DNA from: Polyangium jinanense
Lineage (GTDB): Bacteria; Myxococcota; Polyangia; Polyangiales; Polyangiaceae
Length of the DNA: 64,000 bases
NCBI RefSeq assembly: GCF_028435365.1
Contig: NZ_JAGTJJ010000026.1
Coordinates: forward strand, 1 to 64,000
Direction of reading: 5' to 3'
The notes below the pieces were generated by a model. The model was given only the letters and a program-made list of their open reading frames with translations, was not told the DNA's origin and did no database searches. This document shows, in pieces, positions 46,518 to 55,130 of this stretch. Positions within the stretch are counted from its first letter, which is position 1. Every line of letters starts with the position of its first letter. The position numbers and the translations under genes were made by a program.

Positions 46518-48109
46518 GCCGCCGCCGCGCGCTGCGTCTCGCCGCGCTGTTCGTCGTGGTCGCCGTGGCGTTCGCGCTCTGGCGACGCGATCACGAGGAG
46601 GCCGGGTATCCCTTCACGCCGGATTTCCCCGGCGCGGCGGGCGTGCTCGCGCGGCTCGCGCCGCCGGTCCTCGATCGCGCCGAGGCGAACGACCTCGCGG
46701 AGCTCGACCGCGTGATCGGCCGGCTCGACGCCGCGCTCCGCAACGCCGAGGCCAAGAAGACGCTGCTCGGAGCCGAGCGCATCGACGCTCTTCGGGCGGA
46801 GGATCGCGGCGCGATCCGCGACGTCTGGTCCGACGCACTCGAGCCGCTGCTCGCGCTCGACGCGCTGAAGCACCGCTACCAGGGCTTCTGGAGCATCGAC
46901 TACAAGGCGCACCCGCGCCTGCACGCCCGCGCGTATGCGCTCGCGTTCGCGGCGCTCTGCGCGGAGGTCGAGGCCGGGCATCGGCTGATCGAGCTCGTGG
47001 GCGGGCGCGACGTCGCGCCGAAGCTCTTCGACGAGGCGCGCGAGGACCTCGGTTTGCCCCCGGGCACGTTCGGCGCGCTGCGCAAGCACCTCGCGCGCTC
47101 ACGTGACCTCGCGATCGTGCCGGCAGGCGAGGCTTGGTTCTCGACGTGGATCGAGCGGCACCTCGACGACGAGGGCGGCGCGAAGCTCGCGGGCCTCACG
47201 CGGGCGCGCACGGCGCGGGCGAAGGCGCGGCTCGGCGTCGAGGCGACGGCGAACGTGGCGCGGAACAAGGCCGAGGTGCTGCGCGGCGAGGCCTTCGAGC
47301 GCTGGTTCCCCGTGCAGAAAAACGTGGCCGAGTGGTTCGGCGACACGCGCGTCGTGGCCGAGGATCGACGGCTCATCTCGGATGCGCAGATCACGGAGCT
47401 CGGGCGCGCGCTCCGGCCCGGCGACATCATCGTCGAGCGGCGCAACTGGTACCTCTCGAACGTGGGTTTGCCCGGGTTCTGGCCGCATGCGGCGCTCTAC
47501 GTGGGCACGCCGGAGGACATCCAGAAGACGTTCGACGCGGATCCCGAGACGCGGGCGCGCTTCGGCGTGTTCAGCGAGCACCTCGCGCGCGAGCGTGCCC
47601 GGGGCTGGAAAGAGCTCAGCGAGAAGGACGCTTCCGAGCACCCGCACACGGTGATCGAGGCCGTGAGCGAAGGCGTCGTGGCCGCGTCGCTCGAGCACTC
47701 GTGCGGCGCCGATTACGTGGGGGCACTCCGGCCGCGGCTCTCGCTCGTGGAGATCGCGGCGGCGATCGATCGCGCGCTCGGTTTCGTGGGCCGGCCCTAC
47801 GATTTCAACTTCGATTTCGGGACGGATGACGAGCTCGTCTGCTCGGAGCTCGTCCTCAAGGCGTACGAGCCGAAGAACGACGGCGCGCCGGGGCTCCGGA
47901 TCCCGTTCGTCAGCATCGCCGGCCGCCGCGCGGTGCCGCCGACGGAGATCGTGCGCCTGTTCGCGGCGGAGCAGTCCCGCGAGGATCGCCAGCTCGATTT
48001 CGTGTATTTCCTCGACGGGCGCGAGCGCAAGGAGCGCGCGATCGTGGCGAACGCGGACGCTCTCGCCCAGAGCGCGCGCCGGGCGAAATGGGACATCGTG
48101 CAGCCCTGA
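46514..48109 (+). CDS. YiiX-type permuted papain-like hydrolase, membrane-anchored
   Basis: Protein of 531 aa from a GTG that overlaps the hydrolase stop. An N-terminal helix (LRLAALFVVVAVAFALW) anchors or exports it. Residues about 30-290 are helical and unassigned. The catalytic part has ALRPGDIIVERR, then GFWPHAALYVG with His325, and at the end DDELVCSELVLKAY with Cys443. The His-before-Cys order is that of the circularly permuted YaeF/YiiX (C92) group. Known relatives are amidase-like, acting on lipids or peptidoglycan. Its convergent neighbour across element E2 also looks papain-like. Confidence 0.82.
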   Translation: MSRRRALRLAALFVVVAVAFALWRRDHEEAGYPFTPDFPGAAGVLARLAPPVLDRAEANDLAELDRVIGRLDAALRNAEAKKTLLGAERIDALRAEDRGAIRDVWSDALEPLLALDALKHRYQGFWSIDYKAHPRLHARAYALAFAALCAEVEAGHRLIELVGGRDVAPKLFDEAREDLGLPPGTFGALRKHLARSRDLAIVPAGEAWFSTWIERHLDDEGGAKLAGLTRARTARAKARLGVEATANVARNKAEVLRGEAFERWFPVQKNVAEWFGDTRVVAEDRRLISDAQITELGRALRPGDIIVERRNWYLSNVGLPGFWPHAALYVGTPEDIQKTFDADPETRARFGVFSEHLARERARGWKELSEKDASEHPHTVIEAVSEGVVAASLEHSCGADYVGALRPRLSLVEIAAAIDRALGFVGRPYDFNFDFGTDDELVCSELVLKAYEPKNDGAPGLRIPFVSIAGRRAVPPTEIVRLFAAEQSREDRQLDFVYFLDGRERKERAIVANADALAQSARRAKWDIVQP

Positions 48110-48112
48110 CGG

Positions 48113-48410
48113 CGCAGCGCCGGGGTTTCACCCCGGACCCGAGCAGGGGCTGTCCGCCCCTGCACCCGGACCAGGCACGGCCTGGACCGAAGGCGGAGAA
48201 ACCGCGCGATGCGCGTTTTCTCCGACGGGCCCGTGACAAGACCACGAACCATGTTGCCAGCCGAGACGGCAGCGCTGCCCTGCCGGGTGGCGACGTTGTT
48301 CCTGTCGACAGCGCGCATCGCGCGCTGTCGCCCCGCGTCCAGGGCTTGCCCTGGTCCGGGGTGCAGGGGGCGGACAGCCCCCTGCTGGGGTGCGGGGCAA
48401 CGCCCCGCGC
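48113..48410. repeat. Multi-hairpin element E2 (about 298 bp), homologue of E1
   Basis: It lies between the stop codons of two convergent genes (3 bp after one and 3 bp before the other). Hairpins: 48120-48136, 48143-48163, 48171-48185, 48194-48224, 48306-48330, 48339-48354, 48363-48385 and 48392-48408. The order and loops match those of E1, but many stem bases differ with pairing kept. The ends are inverted repeats of each other. No protein is encoded. Confidence 0.9.
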
Positions 48411-48413
48411 ATC

Positions 48414-50018
48414 TCACGGCGCGCCGGGATCGATCTTCGCAAAAACCTCGTCGCGTGGCCGGGCGCGGTAAAACAGGCTGCGTTTCGGCGCCTCGGCCAT
48501 GATGCCCTCCCAGGTGCGGCGGCGCGGGCGCTTCATCTGATCGGCGAGACCAAATGGAAACCCCGTCACGGGGTCGGCGCGCTCGACGAAGATCGCGTGC
48601 TGGTGGATGTGCTTGTCGCGCTTCTCGCCCTGGATGGAGACGATGTCGCCCGGACGAACCTCGTCCGCGAAATCGCGTAGCTCCGCGAAGAACCGCGAGC
48701 GCTCGCCGAAGGGGATACGCTCCTCGCCGCGGAAGCGGCGGACCTCGAAGAGCTCGGGCTTCGCCTCGGCGAACTCGCCGAACGAGATGACGCCGCGCCG
48801 GTTCTTGATGCCGGATTCGTCGAAATCGAGACGGCCCACGGCGCGGCCGGGTTTGTCGCCGCGGGCGCGGTACCAGGTGCCCGCAGCGCGCTCGTAGGTA
48901 TCGAGGACGAAATCGACGCAGACCTCGGGCGGGCGCGGGCGGCCGGTGGCGTCGAAGACCGCGTAGCGTTTGTCCTCGAAAGAGAAACTGTCGCGGCCTT
49001 GGAGATAGGCCGTCATCCATTGTGGCCTGAGGATGCCGTCGCGAAAATGGTCGGGCTCGGCCTCGGGGCGATCGAACGGGAGCGCCTCGTCGACGGCGCG
49101 GCTCACGGCCTCGCGGATCGCCTGCATCGCGCGGCGTTTTTGCGCGGTCTTGTCCTGGAAGGCGCGGACGGCGTCGCGGATGGGGCGCTCCTCGGCGATG
49201 CATTCGAGCGAGAGGCGCGCGCCATCTCCGCGGAGGAGCGCCGCGGCCCAGGTCTCGCCGAAGCGGAGATCGGCGACGATCGCGGATTCGGTCGTGTGGC
49301 GGAGGCGCGCGCGCTCGAAGCCGATTTCGTCGGCGAGCGCGGCGAGGTCGCGGTGGAGCGGACGTTCGAGCTCGGCCTCCGTCACGGCGACCCGATCGCC
49401 GAAAAGCAGATCGGCGGGTTTGCCCGCGGCGTCTTGATAGCGGATTTCGCGGCGGACCTCGACGCGATCGAGGGCGCGGATCTCGTGGCCGCGCAGGAGA
49501 TGGATGCGGGGCTCGTCGAAGAGGTCCGGCAGCGTGATTTGTGTGACGAGGGCGAGGGCGTCCGCGGGGTCGGACGTATAAGCGTAGCCCTCGCGGAGGA
49601 CGAGGGCGCGGAGGGCGCGGGGATCGCCGCGGTGCCGCTTCCGTAGCCCGCCGACGCGGCCGCCCGGGCGCTCCTTGGCGAACAGGCGGGCCGAGGGGAC
49701 GAGGCGCGCGTCGAGGTTCTCCTCGGGCACCGGCGCGGGCTCACGGACGAAGACGACAGGCTCGCCGCGGGCGCGGCCAAGGATCTCGATCCGGGCGGCG
49801 TCGAAGGCGGGCGCCCCGGGGGATGCGGGCGAGGCGAGGATGTCCGCGACGCGGCGCCGGCAGGCAATGGCCTCGTCCTCGACGTTCGGGGCGGCCGGCG
49901 CGGGGGCGGAGGCGGTGGGCGCTGCCGTGCTGGCGAGCGCGGGCACGGGGAGCGGGCCGCGGTCACAGGCGAGGCCGAGGAGCGGAAGGACGACGGTCGG
50001 GAGGAGTGCCCAGCGCAT
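48414..50018 (-). CDS. Lipoprotein with a predicted papain/NlpC-like C-terminal domain
   Basis: Protein of 534 aa. The ATG at 50018 starts a lipoprotein signal ending VLPLLGLAC, followed by an Ala/Pro linker. The middle (about 100-340) is charged and unassigned. The C-terminal region has VCVDFVLDTYERA with Cys367, then EVRPGDIVSIQGEKRDKHIHQHAIFVERA with His474, a Cys-before-His order as in NlpC/P60 peptidases. The RPGDIV block is shared with the permuted enzyme across E2. The fold call is mine and is not certain. It should act at the envelope. Confidence 0.7.
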   Translation of the reverse strand: MRWALLPTVVLPLLGLACDRGPLPVPALASTAAPTASAPAPAAPNVEDEAIACRRRVADILASPASPGAPAFDAARIEILGRARGEPVVFVREPAPVPEENLDARLVPSARLFAKERPGGRVGGLRKRHRGDPRALRALVLREGYAYTSDPADALALVTQITLPDLFDEPRIHLLRGHEIRALDRVEVRREIRYQDAAGKPADLLFGDRVAVTEAELERPLHRDLAALADEIGFERARLRHTTESAIVADLRFGETWAAALLRGDGARLSLECIAEERPIRDAVRAFQDKTAQKRRAMQAIREAVSRAVDEALPFDRPEAEPDHFRDGILRPQWMTAYLQGRDSFSFEDKRYAVFDATGRPRPPEVCVDFVLDTYERAAGTWYRARGDKPGRAVGRLDFDESGIKNRRGVISFGEFAEAKPELFEVRRFRGEERIPFGERSRFFAELRDFADEVRPGDIVSIQGEKRDKHIHQHAIFVERADPVTGFPFGLADQMKRPRRRTWEGIMAEAPKRSLFYRARPRDEVFAKIDPGAP

Positions 50019-50523
50019 GGGGGGACCGATGGACGAACGAGGGGGCCCGGGGAATTCCCACGATCGAGGCGCGGCGTCCATCCGCCGGCGCATCCAACGC
50101 GACCGGGCGAGCGTCGTTGCCTCGGATCGGACGAGTAATGTCCGATGTCCCGTGAATACGACGACGCACTGCGCCGTGGGCCGCGGCAAGGGGACATGGA
50201 CATTGTCAGTCCCATCGCCGGACATTCTCCTCGACAATCACGAACGCGCCGGATCTCCTTTGAAACAAGGGCTTCCGGCTTTTTTCCAGGAATTCGGTTC
50301 GCGGACGGAGAATGTCCGATCGCGGGATCGATTCCATTGCGGCGAACCCGGAGATTGCGTATGCATGGGCTCACGGCTCGCGGGACATGAGCCGGCGCTC
50401 GGGGAGGCCGATCGCGCGAGAAGCGCGGCGTGGGCCGTCTTTTGTGCGGAGTGCGGCCGAACGTGGGCGCGCCCCCATTTCGAGCGAACGACGAACGACT
50501 CGAACCATTCCTCGGACCTGGCC
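50019..50523. other. 505-bp divergent intergenic region
   Basis: No convincing gene: the open frame that crosses it is Arg-rich and lacks a ribosome site. It separates a lipoprotein gene (minus) from the unknown pair (plus). Several copies of GGACAT or its complement ATGTCC occur between 50137 and 50318, including a perfect 12-bp inverted repeat listed separately. A T-run (CTTTTTTCC) lies at about 50279-50287. Confidence 0.5.
50219..50318. promoter_or_regulatory. Perfect 12-bp inverted repeat in the divergent region
   Basis: CGGACATTCTCC at 50219-50230 and GGAGAATGTCCG at 50307-50318 are exact reverse complements, 76 bp apart. Related ATGTCC/GGACAT half-sites lie at about 50137-50150 and 50193-50203. 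Spacing between the arms suits DNA looping by a regulator, but I cannot name one. Confidence 0.4.
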
Positions 50524-51147
50524 ATGCAAGGAATCGACGTCTTCTTGAATACTTACGTGCGGATCGACGAGGGAACGGCCGTGCTCCTCTGCTCGCATCG
50601 CTCCTCGGTGCGTACGGCGGCGTGGATCTACGCGGCGCTCTTCACGCGCGGCACGGGCCCCGAGATGTATTGCTTCGAAGAAGACGACGAGGTCGGCGAC
50701 GAGGCGGTGACGGCAGCGATCCAGGCGCTCCGCGCGCGTCCGGGCGTGCGGCGCGTGGCCGTGATCGTATGCGAGCCGGGCGGACCGTCTCTGCAAAACG
50801 CGCTCTCGGCGGCCCAGGGTGACAAGCCCGAGCGGACGCCGATCTTCCGCATCTCCGGGCGCGGGATGGGGATCTTCGAGACGGGATTCGCCGCGGCCGA
50901 GGACGACCTCGAAAACGAGGGCCTCGGGCTCACGCCGAGCGACATCGACGATCTGCTCACGCAATGCGACACCGAAATGGGCGATCTCGACGATCGCGAT
51001 ATCGAGGAGGTCGCCGCGATGGCCCTGGAAGAGGATATCGACGCGCTGAGCGACGAGGAGCTCGCCGCGCTCGCCGAGCTCGAGGACAGCGAGCTTCTGG
51101 AGCTCGCGACGGCCTGGGGCGAGGAGGGTTTCCGTGTACTTGCTTGA
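50524..51147 (+). CDS. Acidic protein of unknown function (first of a pair)
   Basis: Protein of 207 aa from the ATG at 50524. Residues about 1-125 form a mixed alpha/beta region (VRIDEGTAVLLCSHRSSVRTAAWIYAAL, VRRVAVIVCEPGGPSL, TPIFRISGRGMGIFETG). Residues 128-200 are very acidic and helical (DLDDRDIEEVAAMALEEDIDALSDEELAALAELED). No family was recognised. Its last 14 bp overlap the GTG of the next gene, so the two are co-translated and probably work together. Confidence 0.65.
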   Translation: MQGIDVFLNTYVRIDEGTAVLLCSHRSSVRTAAWIYAALFTRGTGPEMYCFEEDDEVGDEAVTAAIQALRARPGVRRVAVIVCEPGGPSLQNALSAAQGDKPERTPIFRISGRGMGIFETGFAAAEDDLENEGLGLTPSDIDDLLTQCDTEMGDLDDRDIEEVAAMALEEDIDALSDEELAALAELEDSELLELATAWGEEGFRVLA

Positions 51148-52396
51148 AGAGGTGCCCGTGCGACGAAATGCATTGCAGCAACCTTCGAGCGGCCCCGCGT
51201 CGCGGCGGCGCGTGGACGGGCGGTTCCTCACGGACGAGCCGCTCGCGCCCTACGACCGCCACGTGCGGCGGGAGCTCGCAAGCTGGTCGGCCGAGGCGCT
51301 GCGAAGGCTCGACGAAGCGCCCGAGGACCCGACGGAGCGCGCCGCGGCGCTCGCCCGCGCGCATCAGGACGCGGCCCTCATCGCGAGTTACCTGGACCGC
51401 CCGAACGAGGCGCGGCTCGTCTGTCACGCGGGGCTCGATTGCGTGGCGGAGCACGCGGAGACGTCGGGCGACGAGGCCATCTTGCTCCTCGGCTTCGGTC
51501 CGCTCGTGGAGCTGTCGCGGCTCGACGCGCGGCTCGGCCGGACCGACGAGGCGCTCTGCGTGCTGGAACGGCTCGCGGGGCTCCTGCGCGGTCAGGGGCT
51601 CGCATTCGGGGCGCTTTCGATCTCGGCCGCGACCTGGGCCCGCATCGGGCCGGGGGAAGGCGGCGCCGAGGGCGCGCTCGCGTCGATGGTGGCGATCGAG
51701 ACGGAGCGGACGCTGCTCGGATCGGGGCGTCACGAGGCCGCGCTGGAGATCGCGCGGGGTCAGGCGCCGTCGCCGCACGATCCGGTGCTCGAAGCGATGC
51801 GGCGTGAGGCCTACCTGGTCTCGCTCTGCAGGCTCGGTCGTGGTGAGGAGGCGCTGCTCGTGGCCGCGCTCTGGGCCGCGGAGGCGCACCCGATCCGGCG
51901 GCCGATCTTCGAGATCCGCCACGCCGAGGCGCTCGCCGCGTTCGGCGATCCGGTGCGGGCGCACGCGATCGCCGAGGAGTGCGTGCGGCGCGTGGAGTCG
52001 CGCCTCGCGGCCGGGCCCGCGACGCTGTTCGATCTGACGATCGCGGCGCGCGTGTCGCGGCTGCTCGCGACGCTCGGAGATCCCCTCGCCGGCGAGCTCT
52101 GCCGGACGGCGCTGCCGGCGGCGACGTCGCTCGGAGACGTGCCGCTCACGGCGGAGCTCGCGTTGCGGATCCTCGCGACGGACAAACGCACGGAGGTGCG
52201 CGCCGAAGCGCTCGAAGCGCTGCGCGCGATCGCGACGGGCAGCGGCTATCGGATCCCGGCGGTGGAGCGCGCGGTCGAGGCTGAGGACGGGCCGCTGCTC
52301 ACGCGCTCGTTGAAGGAACGCGCGCCGAGTTATCCGCGGCTCTTCGAACGCCTGCTCGGCTTCCCGCCCGATGCGCTCGATCGTTCGTCGAAGTGA
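51134..52396 (+). CDS. Helical-repeat (TPR-like) protein of unknown function
   Basis: Protein of 420 aa from a GTG at 51134 inside the end of the preceding gene. Almost the whole length is Ala/Leu-rich helix pairs with TPR-like spacing (for example LDRPNEARLVCHAGLDCVAEHA, LGRTDEALCVLERLAGLLRG and FGDPVRAHAIAEECVRRVESRL). No enzyme motif or export signal was found. It would act as a scaffold or partner of the acidic protein. Its stop lies 4 bp from the stop of the convergent SpoIIAA-like gene. Confidence 0.65.
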   Translation: MYLLEEVPVRRNALQQPSSGPASRRRVDGRFLTDEPLAPYDRHVRRELASWSAEALRRLDEAPEDPTERAAALARAHQDAALIASYLDRPNEARLVCHAGLDCVAEHAETSGDEAILLLGFGPLVELSRLDARLGRTDEALCVLERLAGLLRGQGLAFGALSISAATWARIGPGEGGAEGALASMVAIETERTLLGSGRHEAALEIARGQAPSPHDPVLEAMRREAYLVSLCRLGRGEEALLVAALWAAEAHPIRRPIFEIRHAEALAAFGDPVRAHAIAEECVRRVESRLAAGPATLFDLTIAARVSRLLATLGDPLAGELCRTALPAATSLGDVPLTAELALRILATDKRTEVRAEALEALRAIATGSGYRIPAVERAVEAEDGPLLTRSLKERAPSYPRLFERLLGFPPDALDRSSK

Positions 52397-52400
52397 CGAG

Positions 52401-52829
52401 CTAGTAGGAAGACACGCGCCCCTCCGCGATCCTGGCGAGTTTTTCGCGTGCGCCGGCGAGCCATGCGCGCGCCTCGACCTCGTCCTTGCCGTGGAAGAGG
52501 AGCCGCTTGTGGTTGCCGAGCAGCACGGTGGCTCGCATGGCCATGTCGAGCGCGATGCGCGTCGCGAAGCCTCCACCGTACGTGGCGATGGCGCGCGGCG
52601 GCATGCGCGGATCGGGGGCACGCACGAGTTTCCACCCCGCGGTCGACAGATGGCCCGAGCGCCCCAGCGGGACGAGCACGAGGACGTAAGGCTTCGAAAG
52701 CGTCCACGTCACGACGTCTCGAATCATCGGGCTGATCTCGTCCCCGATGTCGCCGTGTAGGTCGATGAACACGAGATCCGGATCCTCGAACACGAGGCGG
52801 TGCGTACCGAAGACGACCTCTTGACTCAC
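52401..52829 (-). CDS. SpoIIAA/STAS-like small protein
   Basis: Protein of 142 aa from a GTG with AAGGAGG at good spacing (52829). A longer frame upstream would overlap the divergent PAS gene. The pattern LVFEDPDLVFIDLHGDIGDEISPMIRDVV...YVLVLVPLGRSGHLSTAGWKLV resembles SpoIIAA-like STAS folds found in many myxobacterial proteins. No clear phosphorylation site is evident. It is divergent from the PAS-STAS protein across 158 bp, which suggests a shared regulatory role. Confidence 0.6.
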   Translation of the reverse strand: MSQEVVFGTHRLVFEDPDLVFIDLHGDIGDEISPMIRDVVTWTLSKPYVLVLVPLGRSGHLSTAGWKLVRAPDPRMPPRAIATYGGGFATRIALDMAMRATVLLGNHKRLLFHGKDEVEARAWLAGAREKLARIAEGRVSSY

Positions 52830-52987
52830 CCATCCTCCTTCCCAACCGTCCGATGTAGCAGAAACACGCGCTCGCAACGCCGTCGCGGCGCCTTCAACGC
52901 CGTCGACGGACGCGCGTGCATCGTGCGAGGATGCGCCCCCAAACAGGCGCAATCCGCGCGCTGGCTCATCAAGGACACGAAGGGGTG

Positions 52988-54649
52988 ATGGAGCATCGGG
53001 ACGAGGTGGAGGCGCTGCGCGCCGAGGTGAGCGCGCTCCGAGCAGAGCTCGCAGAGGCCCGCACAGCGCGTGACCGGGAGAGGCATCTCGCATCGGGCTA
53101 CCGCGAGCTCTTCCACGGCGTCCCCACTGCCATGGTCCTGACCGACGGCCTCGGGCGCTTCGTGGACATGAACGAGGCCTTCGTCGCGCTGCTCGGCTAC
53201 ACCCTCGACGATCTGCGGGGCCGTTCTTCCGACGAAATTTCACATCCGGATGATCTGCCGGTCGAACGGCCGCTCGTCGCCGCGCTCACGCGCGGCGCGC
53301 GGTCGTTCGTGGAGTTCGAGAAGCGCTACCGCCGCAAGGACGGGACCTGGATGTGGGCGCGCCTGTACACGGGCGTCGTGCGGAACGAGCAGGGCGAGAT
53401 CGTCGCGTCGTACGGGGCGCTGAAGGACGCGGAGGAGGAGCTCAGCACCACGGTGACGTCGGTGCGCGCGGTCGAGGCGCGCAACCGCGCCCTGCTCGAC
53501 GCGGTGCCCGATCTGCTCTTCGTGATGAGCCGCGACGCGCGGTTCCTCGACTGCAAGCCCGCGCGCGACGTGCCGTTGCTCGTCGCGCCGGCGCAGTTCC
53601 TCGGCCGGCGGCTCGTCGACGTGTTCGACACCGACTGGGCGCGAAGGCAAGCCGATGTCATTCGCGACGTGGCCGAGGACGGCGAGCCGAGGATGGACGG
53701 CTATTCCGTCGACACGCCCGACGGCTCCATGCATTTCGAGGCCCTGTACTCGCGAGCGAGCACGGGCGAGGTGGTCGTCGCGATCCGGGACATCACGAAG
53801 CGCGTGCAGGCGGAAGTCGAGCGGGATCGTCTGGCGCGCGAGGTGAGCGCGCAAGTGAACGAGCTGCGGCTGTGGAAGGCGCTCGCCGACCGCGCACCCG
53901 ACGGGATCTCGATCGTCGGCCTCGACGGCAAACTCACGTACGCGAACGCGGCGTTCGAGGACATGATCGGTCGAGGCCCGCTCGTCGGGACCAACGTGGC
54001 GCGCCTGCTCGCGACGGCCGAGGAGGCGCGGACCATCGACACGACGCTCCGGTCCGAGGGCCAGTACCGCGGGGAGCTCGTGCTCCTGCGCGGCGATCGG
54101 TCGCAGCTCTCCACGCATGGCGTGCTGTTCGTCATGACGAACGAGGACGGGACGCCCGCGTCGTTCGGTACGATCATGCGGGATCGGACCGAGGAGCGGC
54201 GCGCGGAGGAGGAGCGGCTGCTCCTGCGCGAGAAGCTCATCGAGGCGCAGCAGAAGCTCATCGAGGAGCTCGAGACGCCGATCCTGCCCGTGGCGCCCGG
54301 CGTCCTCGTGATGCCGCTCGTGGGGCGGGTGGATTCGGCCCGCGCCGAACGGCTGCTCGGATCGCTGCTCGAGGGGACCACGGCGCACGGGGCGCGCGTG
54401 GTGATCCTCGACATCACGGGCGTGCCCGTGGTGGATGCAGACGTGGCCGAAGGCCTCGTGCGGGCCGCGCGCGCGGTGCGGCTGCTCGGCGCCGAGACGA
54501 TGCTCACGGGCATCGGCCCCCTCGTAGCGCGGCAGCTCGTCGCACATGCCGAGGAGGTCTCGGTGCTCCGGCCGTGCAGCACGCTCGAACGTGCGGTCGC
54601 GATCGCGTTCGGGATGTCGCGGCGCGGCAGCAGGCCTAAAGCAAGCTGA
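52988..54649 (+). CDS. RsbR-like protein: three PAS domains and a C-terminal STAS domain
   Basis: Protein of 553 aa. A coiled coil (about 1-40, EVEALRAEVSALRAELAEAR) precedes three PAS-like modules (about 42-155, 165-285 and 300-415; the first has FHGVPTAMVLTDGLGRFVDMNEAFVALLGYT). Another coiled coil and a STAS domain (about 435-545) follow. The STAS signature is ILDITGVPVVDADVAEGLVRAARAVRLLGAE, close to RsbR. The threonine usually phosphorylated in VVDT of RsbR is Ala here (VVDAD), which may alter switch behaviour. It probably senses a signal and controls a partner kinase or sigma-factor module encoded elsewhere. Confidence 0.88.
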   Translation: MEHRDEVEALRAEVSALRAELAEARTARDRERHLASGYRELFHGVPTAMVLTDGLGRFVDMNEAFVALLGYTLDDLRGRSSDEISHPDDLPVERPLVAALTRGARSFVEFEKRYRRKDGTWMWARLYTGVVRNEQGEIVASYGALKDAEEELSTTVTSVRAVEARNRALLDAVPDLLFVMSRDARFLDCKPARDVPLLVAPAQFLGRRLVDVFDTDWARRQADVIRDVAEDGEPRMDGYSVDTPDGSMHFEALYSRASTGEVVVAIRDITKRVQAEVERDRLAREVSAQVNELRLWKALADRAPDGISIVGLDGKLTYANAAFEDMIGRGPLVGTNVARLLATAEEARTIDTTLRSEGQYRGELVLLRGDRSQLSTHGVLFVMTNEDGTPASFGTIMRDRTEERRAEEERLLLREKLIEAQQKLIEELETPILPVAPGVLVMPLVGRVDSARAERLLGSLLEGTTAHGARVVILDITGVPVVDADVAEGLVRAARAVRLLGAETMLTGIGPLVARQLVAHAEEVSVLRPCSTLERAVAIAFGMSRRGSRPKAS

Positions 54650-55040
54650 TCATGTCGACCGTCCCGGCGTAATCGACGCGCGGCTCGCGCGACGATGTGA
54701 CCGTGGGATACGCGCAGAGCGCCTGTTCGAGGGCGTGGCGCGATCCATCCCGTGGGAGCTCGAACGAAATGCCGACGCCGTGGCGGCCCTCGAGCTCGCC
54801 GGCGATCCGCGCGACCTTGCCGCGCGCATCGATCCATTGCTCGCGCCCGGGGATGCGGAGCGTGATCAGGACGTCGTCGCCCACGGCGGCGGGCCCGTCC
54901 GAGACGAGGAGCATTCCGCAGGTGGACAGGTCGACGCCCCGAGCGCCGAGCAGGGTGAAGTCGTCCTCGCGCACGACCTGACACTCGACAGTCACGGCAT
55001 GGCGCGGGGCGCGCCGCTCGTTGGCTAGCAACATCTCCAT
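54636..55040 (-). CDS. PilZ domain protein
   Basis: Protein of 134 aa, essentially one PilZ domain. The c-di-GMP contact motifs are RRAPR (R9, R10, R13) and DLSTCG (residues 37-42, the D-x-S-x-x-G form). Both are intact, so it should bind c-di-GMP. Its 3' end overlaps the PAS-STAS gene by 14 bp in convergent orientation. The proximity fits a signalling cluster. Confidence 0.92.
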   Translation of the reverse strand: MEMLLANERRAPRHAVTVECQVVREDDFTLLGARGVDLSTCGMLLVSDGPAAVGDDVLITLRIPGREQWIDARGKVARIAGELEGRHGVGISFELPRDGSRHALEQALCAYPTVTSSREPRVDYAGTVDMISLL

Positions 55041-55130
55041 CAGTGGCCTCCTCGCGCGGAGCCTACCGAGCCCCCTCGACACGGCCAAGAAAGCGCCTTT
55101 CCCACACCGCGTTGGGATACGCTCGGAACC

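Noticed and set aside
49675..50523. Upstream extension of the acidic protein gene
   Set aside because: The frame is open but Arg/Ser-rich and overlaps the signal peptide region of the divergent lipoprotein gene.
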